From: Apoda limacodes
Taxonomy: Eukaryota > Arthropoda > Insecta > Lepidoptera > Limacodidae
DNA: 64,000 nucleotides
Reading direction: 5' to 3'
Assembly: GCA_946406115.1 (NCBI GenBank)
Contig: OX291558.1
Span: 19,460,205-19,524,204, forward strand
Part shown: piece by piece, positions 56,204-64,000 of the stretch
Numbering within the stretch: position 1 is the first letter of the stretch
How the letters are laid out: every line of letters starts with the position of its first letter
Notes under the pieces: generated by a model
What the model saw: only the letters and a program-made list of their open reading frames with translations
Databases searched by the model: none
Told to the model about the DNA's origin: nothing
Made by a program: the position numbers and the translations under genes

Positions 56204-57778
56204 TCAACTAATTATAGCCATAAGATCTTCTGTGTCTTTGTATTTCAATCCATTCAGGTATTTAGAGACTGTTTTACGAAAATCGTAGTAAGTTAGATTT
56301 TGCAGGTTGCATTTTTTACTAATTATATTGTAAATGTAAGGGCCTAGGAAAATAAAGAATCTTTGGAGAAATGATGTTTTTAATATTGGTAAACTGTACT
56401 TAATATATTTACTTTTCTTTCGATAATTTATATTAACTGGAGTTTTGTGCTGACGTATTAATACATTTTTGAAAAATAAATTTCTGACTGATAGAACATT
56501 TAGTTCCAAATATAATGTGTGAGTAGGGTATAAAATTCTTTTAAAGGACATCACTTTTAGAACTGCTCTTTGCGCTCTTTCTAGGCTAAGCAGCAAAGTT
56601 TTAGATGCACCGCCCCAGCATGTGATGCAGTATATTATTACAGACTGGCATAATGCGAAATATATAGTTTTTAGTAGATGTGGGTCACAGTAGTGTCTAA
56701 GTTTTCTAAAGATATAAATAAGCTTCCTCACTCTTTGGGTCAAGACTGTGATTTGTTCTTTCCAATTTAAATTTTGATCTACAATGATACCTAAATATTT
56801 CACCGATCCTTTTTTTGTAAGAGAAATACAACTGCATTGTGGATTGCCATTACAATTGTTAGTATGCACTTTTAGAGAGTACGAAGTTGCAGGTTGAGTA
56901 TTGTTGCGAATACTAAAAGTCATAAAGTGTGTTTTCTTGATATTAAGAGTAAGCAAGTTTTTGTTTAGTGTATCACTTACTGTCAAAAAACCACTTTCAG
57001 CTTTGTTTCTTACTTCGTTCCATGACTTGCCATTGAAGAGTAACACTGTGTCATCTGCAAAAGTGACCAATTCGGCGTCTTGTAGTTGGAGTCGACACAG
57101 ATCATCTATGTAGACTAAGAATAAAGTAGGACCTAAAATACTTCCTTGAGGAACTCCGTAGGTGATGTTTACTTCAGAACTAAGAATGTTGTCAATTTTT
57201 ACCATTTGTTTTCTATCTGTTAAGTAATCATGGAGCAATTTTAATGGTAGCCCACGTACACCTTTGTTAAATAGTTTTTCAATTAGGATTGGGACAGAGA
57301 CTGTGTCAAATGCTTTCGCTAAGTCCAAAAATATTCCAATCGTTTTATTACCTTTGTCTAAATTTTTGGCCACGTATGCTGTGAGATGTTCTACAGCATC
57401 GGTAGTTGAGGTATTTTTCCTGAATCCGTATTGGTTAGGTGCTAGAAGATTGTTTTTTTCTAGGTAATTTTTAAGCCTTATGTTTATAACTTTTTCTAAA
57501 ATTTTTGAAACATTAGATAAGAGAGATATCGGTCTATAATTTGTGACACAACCTCTGTCACCATCCTTGTAAATAGGAATTACAATTGATTTTTTGAGTG
57601 AATTTGGGAAGATTCCACTAGACAGGCATAAATTGCAGATGAAGGATATTGGTGTGACTAACACTTCAGAGCAGACTTTTAAGGTTTTTGTGGAAATGCC
57701 ATCACAACCCACGGATGAAGTTTTTTTAAGACTTTTGATTATCTGCAAAATCTCGTTCGTCAGTTGGTACAAGTGCAA
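56204..57778 (-). CDS. LINE ORF2, reverse transcriptase half
   Basis: This is the reverse transcriptase of the 55208-59600 LINE. From the minus-strand frame start, RT boxes are in order: SVGCDGIST (22-30), NYRPISLLSNVSKILEK (80-96), NQYGFRKNTSTTDAV (115-129), FLDLAKAFDTV with Asp152 (150-160) and GVPQGSILGPTLFLVY (208-223). The active site is LVTFADDTVLL (FADD, 240-243), followed by LGIIVDQNLNW (thumb) and a C-terminal region to residue 524. All catalytic aspartates are kept. It continues the endonuclease frame (57726-59147) after a one-base shift near 57735-57760. FADD instead of YADD is usual in CR1/Jockey-group elements. If the shift is recent, related copies may still be active. Confidence 0.9.
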   Translation of the reverse strand: MHLYQLTNEILQIIKSLKKTSSVGCDGISTKTLKVCSEVLVTPISFICNLCLSSGIFPNSLKKSIVIPIYKDGDRGCVTNYRPISLLSNVSKILEKVINIRLKNYLEKNNLLAPNQYGFRKNTSTTDAVEHLTAYVAKNLDKGNKTIGIFLDLAKAFDTVSVPILIEKLFNKGVRGLPLKLLHDYLTDRKQMVKIDNILSSEVNITYGVPQGSILGPTLFLVYIDDLCRLQLQDAELVTFADDTVLLFNGKSWNEVRNKAESGFLTVSDTLNKNLLTLNIKKTHFMTFSIRNNTQPATSYSLKVHTNNCNGNPQCSCISLTKKGSVKYLGIIVDQNLNWKEQITVLTQRVRKLIYIFRKLRHYCDPHLLKTIYFALCQSVIIYCITCWGGASKTLLLSLERAQRAVLKVMSFKRILYPTHTLYLELNVLSVRNLFFKNVLIRQHKTPVNINYRKKSKYIKYSLPILKTSFLQRFFIFLGPYIYNIISKKCNLQNLTYYDFRKTVSKYLNGLKYKDTEDLMAIIS

Positions 57779-59147
57779 GTGAGTTAAGCGGTGGTGCAGG
57801 AATTATTGAACTACTAATAGAGCTACAGTTTGAATTTGTACTTCTTTGTGTAATGTCAAGTGCTAACTTTTTCCCAATATTTGCGAAATAGTGGTTTATA
57901 AGATTTACAGTATCTTGTTTATTTTCTTGCGTAGAAAGTAAGTCAGATGAGTTAGTACAGTTTTGTTTAAAATCGCATATTTTCTTTATTGTTCCCCAAG
58001 TCTTTTTAATATTATTTTTATTGGCATCAAAGTTTTTTTTAAAATAATTGCTCTTAAGTTTATTTAGCAGATTATTACACGTGTTTCTGTATCTTATATA
58101 GGTTATTTTTAGAATTGGATTTTCGGGATCTTTTTTTAATTGGTGATGTAGCTTGTCTCTGTGTTTCATACATCGTTTTATACCTGGTGTTATCCAAGGT
58201 TTTAAGATTTGTTTTCTATGAGTTGTTTTGTATGTGGTGGTGTATTTTGCAAACGTAGTGTTAATGGTGTTTATTAATAATTCGGTAGCTACATTTGGAT
58301 CCTTAGAATTTAATAATTCTGTCCAGTCATATTCTTGAAGATAACTTAATGTTTTGTTATAGTCTGTTCTTGAGTACGTGGTTTTCTTAGATGTTTTCCT
58401 ACCAGGGTTATAGGACATTGAAACTATCGTGCAATTATGATCTGTTATACTCGCTCCACATACTAAAGATAAGATTGAGAGATTTGATTTAGCAAAGCAG
58501 TGGTCGAGACAGTTATTTTGACGGGTTGGTAGAAAATGAGTAGGTAGCAGTCCATGGGTAGCCATTAAGTTTAAGTATTGTATGGCTTCCCCATCAGCAT
58601 CGTTATCAATTATATTTATATTCATATCTCCAATTACTATAATATTAGGGTATTTTTTCAGATCATTTAAAGTTTGGTCTAAGCAAGATAAAAATGTATC
58701 AGTGTTTCTGAAAGACGGTGGTCTATAAATGGCAATAAAGGCACATTCATTGTTTATTGTTACGGCAAGAAAGTTTGATTCTAGGCAAATTGGTTCAATA
58801 ACTTTAGCTTCTAGATTGTTTTTAATGTATAGTACAACTCCATCGTTTTGTTTGATAGAGTTTTTAGTTGAGAATTCATTGTAATCTGGAATCTTTGGTA
58901 ATTGCGTACATTTAGATAGCCAACACTCAGTTAAGACTAACATGTCGCAATTAATATCTAATCTTTCCACTAATACTAGAAAATCATCAAAATTGCGATT
59001 TAAACTTCGAATGTTTTGTGACATAATCCTAAATTTGTAAGAATCGGTCAAGTAGGTGTTACAATCCTCAGGAGTATCCAACGCCAATGCTGCACCGACA
59101 CCCATACAAGTGTCGATGTCCCTTGTAATTTCTAAAATACTATCCAT
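57726..59147 (-). CDS. LINE ORF2, AP-endonuclease half
   Basis: This is the N-terminal apurinic-like endonuclease that nicks target DNA to prime reverse transcription. From Met at 59147: IMSQNIRSLN (Asn45), LVLTECWLS (Glu74), AIYRPP (139-144), IGDMNIN (Asp174, Asn176), LDHCFAK (Asp215) and SITDHN (Asp236-His237). All catalytic positions of the exonuclease III fold are present. A Lys-rich linker of about 200 residues follows (RTDYNKTLSYLQEYDWTELL ... LLSTQENKQDTVNLINHYF), up to LVPTDER, where a one-base shift passes into the RT frame at 57778-57726. Minus-strand start and ORF1 lie just upstream, leaving a gap of about 310 bp after the ORF1 stop. Confidence 0.9.
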   Translation of the reverse strand: MDSILEITRDIDTCMGVGAALALDTPEDCNTYLTDSYKFRIMSQNIRSLNRNFDDFLVLVERLDINCDMLVLTECWLSKCTQLPKIPDYNEFSTKNSIKQNDGVVLYIKNNLEAKVIEPICLESNFLAVTINNECAFIAIYRPPSFRNTDTFLSCLDQTLNDLKKYPNIIVIGDMNINIIDNDADGEAIQYLNLMATHGLLPTHFLPTRQNNCLDHCFAKSNLSILSLVCGASITDHNCTIVSMSYNPGRKTSKKTTYSRTDYNKTLSYLQEYDWTELLNSKDPNVATELLINTINTTFAKYTTTYKTTHRKQILKPWITPGIKRCMKHRDKLHHQLKKDPENPILKITYIRYRNTCNNLLNKLKSNYFKKNFDANKNNIKKTWGTIKKICDFKQNCTNSSDLLSTQENKQDTVNLINHYFANIGKKLALDITQRSTNSNCSSISSSIIPAPPLNSLALVPTDERDFADNQKS

Positions 59148-59454
59148 TGTCAGTATATTTTAATTTATAAATGATTTTAGTTATTCGACATTGACGTTGG
59201 TTACTAACGGAGGATTTATTTTTTTTGTAGAATGTTGTAACGTAAATGTATATTCCTGTATTTATTTGAAAATGGCGAAGTATCTGTAGTGTTAAAGTGT
59301 GAAATTGGGGTATACAGAATATATTCAGTATTGTTTGTGTAAGGTTATTGTGTGATATTATTCTTAAAAAATCTAATAAGTAAATAAATATAAATCTAAT
59401 AATAATATTTGTTAAAGATAATATTATTTTTTTACCATTTAACCATAAGGCTAG

Positions 59455-59577
59455 TCATTTGTTTAATACATTTGTTTCATTGCGAAGACTGTCGAGCTGC
59501 TGCGCAGTTTTGATCCAAACAGCGGGAGATCCTTCAGTTTTCTTCAGATATACTTTTCCCTGCGAAGTCCAGCAATA
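59455..59577 (-). pseudogene. LINE ORF1, C-terminal end
   Basis: The minus frame reads YCWTSQGKVYLKKTEGSPAV, WIKTAQQLDSLRNETN, VLNK and a stop at 59455. The motif (CWT-x-x-G-x-V-x-x-KK...V-x-IKT-x-x-QLDSL) is the typical end of the coiled-coil ORF1 proteins of CR1-type LINEs in moths. Upstream codons in this frame are stops, so the copy is 5'-truncated close to here. Confidence 0.65.
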
Positions 59578-59683
59578 TTTATAATTTTATCAGAACAACG
59601 AGCCAAACAATTTGAATTGCAATATTATACACATTACTACAATATCAGACCTGACGTCATTGGTGGGGATGTTTCATACTCAT

Positions 59684-60535
59684 ACTCATACTCTTTATTC
59701 ATAAATACAAATTTACAAGTCAATTATTATACATTAAATATGCTAAATTGGTGCAATTAATTATTATAGATATTTATTTTATTACAAGTTGAAATACATT
59801 AATTGATAATGAGTTATTACAAATGTTTAATGTCAAAAATTCATTTATGTCATAAAAAGCATGTTCAGTCAAAAATAATTTAAGTTTTATTCAAAAATGT
59901 TGTTAATAACTGTAATTTCGTTGAGGAGTCTATTGTAGATATAAATGTTAAAATTTTCTGCTCCATAAAAAGATTTTTTGCTGGAGTACCATTAGGGACA
60001 CGAGCGATTATTCTCACAGCGCGTTTCTGAATTGTAAAGACAAGTTTCCATTCTACAGCTGTGCCCCAGAGTTCAATTCCGTAGCTTAGCTGTGAGAGAA
60101 GTAGTGAGAAGTAGCAAGACCGAAGGGCAGAGAGAGGAAGCACCTTAGACAACCTGTATAGTGCAAAGCACGTGTCACTTAACTTACCACATAAATTGGA
60201 GATATGTGTATCCCATTTTAAAGCATGGTCAATTGTTAAACCTAAGAATTTTAAGGAATTTGTTTGAGTTAGGGAAACACCATCAATGTTTATTGACAGA
60301 GGTCTTGGTGGACGGCCGCCCAAGTTGAAATAAAGTATTTGTGTCTTTTTTAAATTTAGCACTAGACCGTTCGCTACAAACCACTGCTTTAGTTTTGTTA
60401 CATCATTTTTTAATTGTATTTCAAGATTAGAAGATGAATTACTTGAGATTATGTCACAGGCATCGTCAGCAAAAAGGTACATATTACCATTTACAGCATC
60501 ATTTACCTGGACTAAGAATGATGTGTTTGCCAAGA
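59684..60535 (-). mobile_element. Second CR1-type LINE, 5'-truncated, GAGTAT-repeat tail
   Basis: The 3' end on the minus strand is AATAAAGAGTATGAGTATGA (59671-59697 on +), a short tandem-repeat tail typical of CR1-like elements. The 5' end is cut within the RT domain at about 60535. It lies head-to-tail next to the 5' end of the LINE at 55208-59600. Confidence 0.75.
59880..60533 (-). pseudogene. Reverse transcriptase C-terminal fragment of the second LINE
   Basis: The 217-aa frame starts a few residues before the active-site box (MYLFADDACDII, FADD at 21-24), then LKQWFVANGLVLNLKKTQIL, LKFLGLTIDHALKW (thumb), FSLLLSQLSYGIELWGTA and IQKRAVRIIARVP, to a stop. The frame is uninterrupted, but fingers and palm are missing N-terminally. 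It differs clearly in sequence from the RT at 56204-57778, so it is another CR1-type family. It is functionally dead by truncation. Confidence 0.85.
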
Positions 60536-60539
60536 TATG

Positions 60540-63500
60540 TGCATATTAATTTAAAACATGAAGTGACGTCAACGTGCTTTAGTAATGAAAACAACTACTT
60601 ATGGATTCACCTCCAAAAGTATGCTGACGAAATAGGAGTTGTGTACAAAGCCTTTAAAGATTTCTGCTAAACTTTGAGGCACAACTGTTAGAAAAAAAGA
60701 GATCCATTGTTTTTGGCGACACAAAATGAATTAATGTATATACTTTATTGACAAAATTAAATAAACAAAAAAAAACAGAAATAATAATTTTTATAAATTT
60801 ATGAATTGGCGGCCTTCTAACGCTTACGATTAGATTAGATTTATTAAATATACGGTTCGAGTAAAAGAGAAAACTAAGTAAGTTTGTTAAGGAAATGCAC
60901 TTTTACTTGTTTTAAAACTAGTAGCTGCTTGTAAGCGTCTAATAGATGGACGGATGGATGGATGGATAGATGGTGGAAATGTTTTCTAAAGTTTAATGCC
61001 TTGAACAGTAAATAAGTGACTGTAGAATTTGGTACTGTGTTCAGGAGATTTAAGTAAGAGACAAGAGGAATGAGTCACGTAAGAAGAACTAAAGAAGCAA
61101 AAACGTTCTTAAAGGTAACAAGAGTGGAGGATTAAACAGCACATTGTGCAGAGAGATAGAATATGAGCATTCTGACGAAGGCGATTTGGGAGCCTTTAAG
61201 AATCACTGATTCATGTAGTGATTTAATTAATAAAATAATTAATGTAAATTTATAAATTCTTCTAATATTTAAAAGAGGCTAAAAGTGGACCAAAAACACA
61301 CAAGCTTAAATTCTTATCGGTACCAAACTAACTTGAGTGTTGTTTAATCATAGTTCAAGTTAAACTGGTCGAGTTTCTCAATTCCTCGTGCATAGCTGAA
61401 ATGTCGATAAAATTATAATTTTTTGTTAACTTTATTATAATGGACCTAATTTTACTTGTATTAGGTTCAAATTTGAAGTGAAAGCTTTGAAATAACATTT
61501 TGTACGAACGGTTCCCTAAAAAAACCGAACTAATGCATTTTTGACAAGTCTCGGAATAAACGTATCTGTTAGGGTAGGGGACGCAAGGTCTATTGATTTA
61601 TTTTGTTAGAAATTGACAACATTTTAATCGAATTAAAATCAATATTCTGATTGATATCTTCCAAAGGAAATTAGATACTTTAAGAGTGTACACTTTGAAA
61701 TTATCAGTTTCCGGAAGTTTAATTTCAGTAATTTGTAAATTTGTGAAAAGTCATATAAATAATAGAGATATTTAAATGAAAACTGTTTAATTGTAAATCT
61801 TATTTATAACTGAAATATATACTAATGAAGTAAATACATAAGTTATGTAAAATTATATAATTTATTCAAATTAAGAAAACTTAATGGAATAAAACACATA
61901 AAGTGTTATTGTTAAAATAACATAGTTTTATGAATTTTTCTGAATAGAAAAGCTCAAAATTTTATTTGGAAGATTAGAGAAGTTCACACGAAATAATTTT
62001 GCTAACCCTTATATTTGTAAACAAAACACATAAAGGTTTAAAAATATAAATGACTTTTTAGAATTAATTGTTGATTAACGCAAATATCTGGATTTGAAAA
62101 CCCTGAAAACACTTTACTATGTTTTCAGTACGAAATTCTGGCCAATTTACCTAAAGTTTTCCTATAAAGATAGCGTTTCCAATTATAATTAATTTCAAGT
62201 GACAGTGTTATTGTGTTAGTCTTACAATATATACAAGGTACTAACTTATTTCTAACTTTAAGTTTAGATGCAGATCCAGCATGCAGCAAGGTATAAGTTT
62301 TCTTTAGTTATCCTGCGTTTTGTCTTCATTGTTACTTTATTCTTAATGTGTCATACGATCTAGGAGCTTAGGACCTGAGATAAATCCTAAAAGTCTCAAG
62401 TAGGGATTTTCCTCTTTATACAGGTGAACGAGTGGACATCAGACAATTTTAGGGACAAAACCTACCCAACCTAACCTAATACATGAATGTAGTGTGAGTG
62501 ATGGGATATGTAAAATTGTTTAGTAATTTTGTTTGATGTGTACTAGTTTAAAATTATTTATCTGAAAAGATAAACAATTAAGATATATTAGAACCTCAAA
62601 TTTTTATAACTTTAATAATCAATAAATTTTTTGCACTATATTTAATGCTATGTTCAACGTTATTTTTGAGTTCGGAAAATGATACATGAATGCTCTGGGA
62701 AACTCTTGGAGGAACGTGCGGCAGTGTGTCCATGTCCAGTTTTTATTAGATTTTGTGTAATTGTTTCCTACGTGGTTATAGAATTGAAAATATTCGTCAC
62801 GAACAGATGCTAGACAAGGAAAAATACAAGTAATAGTTGGAATTTACTTTTAAAATTGATGTTTGAGATTAAGATATTCTATGTCTTAGAAATAGCAAGT
62901 GTCTGCAGACTTTTAGGAGAAAGTTATGTTTCTTTAATAGCTATTAGTTCAGGAGTAGAATTAACGTCCTATATCTGTGTCCCATTGTGATACCTATAAG
63001 ATGATCTGGAAATTTTATCGATGGTTTGAAACACATAGTTTAGAAACTTTTAGCCTTGTCTAGATAGCACGGATTGCTGGCGACATGTTTCACTTCATTC
63101 AATGTCAAAAGTTCTCTGGGAGGTGGGATACATGGCCAGAGACGTAGGGCCTTAGAGAACATAGATTTATTTTCCAGAAACTTACTTTTAGAAGGTCGTG
63201 TGAGGTATTTAGCCTTCGTTGAAAATCATGTCTGTTGTTAAATCATCTTCTTTTCTGAATTATATTAGAAATATAGATATGATTTAAACATAAAAACAAT
63301 CACACATATAACGCAAAACACATCTCGCATTACTCATTTATAGAATATGTATCATTCTAAATTAAGAAGAAAGTGTTAAGAAATAAGATGTGAAGGGAAA
63401 AAGTACATAGAAATAGTTTCTTTTCTTATCTTCTTGTTATTTTTTTTTTGTATTCTCATTTTAAGTTTGTTAATTTTGCGTTTTTTTTAATTAGAATTAG

Positions 63501-64000
63501 AATTTTATTAATCATTTATATATTACGAATGGAAAACCTTACAAGCCACTTGAACCGAACTTTATATTCGAAACGATGGCCATATTTGCTAAGACCAAAT
63601 TAACTTAATGCAGATATTTTGAAGACGCTTAAGCTTATTAAGTTACTCCTGAAACTTACGTTTGTAAAGCTAGCGTTAGCACAATTTTAGTGGAATCTGG
63701 TAATGTTAAACGTAATGGCGTAATTTATCGCAATCGTGTAACATAATGTTCAGTTTAAAAATCTTTATTTCTCATAACTACGGTCACATGAGGACAAGAA
63801 TGTTTAAATATTTTTTACCCGATGTGGGTAGTAATACAATTGATCCAGTTTTTATATGCTAATGTTAAGTACTTTGCTAATTATAACTAGATATCATAAG
63901 TGGTCCAAGTTAAGAACCTGTTTCAAAGCGACTCATTGTAACATATATAAGAAAACTATTTTTTTATAAAAATGTGGAGTGTAGTCGCTTCTTTTACAGC
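60540..64000. other. No gene seen; AT-rich sequence
   Basis: No coding motif, SINE box or transposon end is recognised. A GGAT/GATA-type tetranucleotide patch occurs near 60950-60975, and CCTAACCTAA near 62470 recalls the insect telomere unit in only two copies. Confidence 0.5.

Larger units (their letters stand above)
55208..59600 (-). mobile_element. CR1/Jockey-type LINE, nearly intact
   Basis: On the minus strand, in order: ORF1 C-terminus (to 59455), ORF2 (59147-56204), then an apparent 3' UTR of about 1 kb with a CA microsatellite (55821-56045). It ends at an AATAAATATAATAAAAAA stretch at about 55235-55208. The 3' limit is inferred from that A-rich end. The 5' limit lies between 59577 and the neighbouring LINE tail at 59684. 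Only one frameshift interrupts ORF2, so it is the youngest large element here. Confidence 0.75.

Noticed and set aside
62460..62490. Telomere-type CCTAA repeats
   Set aside because: Only two adjacent units; expected by chance.
1..64000. CRISPR arrays, operons, bacterial promoters or rRNA
   Set aside because: No regularly spaced direct repeats with unique spacers and no prokaryotic gene organisation; the sequence is plainly animal.

Overview
The window looks like intergenic or intronic DNA of a moth or butterfly (Lepidoptera). It is AT-rich eukaryotic sequence with no operons and almost no host coding sequence. It is packed with non-LTR retrotransposons, tRNA-derived SINEs, Helitron-like repeats and small DNA transposons. 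The lepidopteran assignment rests on recognising, from memory, RTE, CR1/Jockey and I-type reverse transcriptase proteins and SINE/Helitron repeats typical of that order. No database was searched.

The only convincing host coding sequence is one exon of a leucine-rich-repeat protein on the + strand (10110-11055), entered from a splice acceptor and followed by a good splice donor. Two weaker candidate 5' exons or promoters lie at 20142-20204 (CpG-rich) and 40337-40460 (TATA box, then a splice donor).

Layout: 1-5500 is AT-rich with repeat fragments. 5536-6017 is a GC-rich, poly(A)-tailed retro-insertion. 6177-8008 is a 5'-truncated LINE (family A). 10110-11068 is the LRR exon, with a 114-bp MITE at 11079-11192. 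12837-16650 holds two decayed LINEs. 21331-22072 is a gag-like Jockey ORF1. 23204-24140 is the RNase H end of an I-like LINE. 24990-28640 holds Helitron-like and SINE sequence. 29687-32195 is a P-element-like DNA transposon with perfect 27-bp inverted repeats, an 8-bp target duplication and a THAP-like first exon. 32415-36681 holds repeats and two MITEs (piggyBac-like and hAT-like). 37648-45305 holds RTE and family-A LINE pieces, SINEs, satellites and a 23-bp perfect hairpin. 48170-55015 holds tandem repeats and dispersed repeats. 55208-59600 is a nearly intact CR1/Jockey-type LINE (endonuclease plus reverse transcriptase, one frameshift), followed by a second truncated LINE to 60535. 60540-64000 shows nothing recognisable.

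There is no pathway here. The interest lies in the transposon archaeology. The best candidate for something undescribed is the P-like element. Next are a 26-bp insert with an 8-bp duplication inside a LINE, a cluster of CAGCTG-containing repeats, and several palindromic minisatellites.
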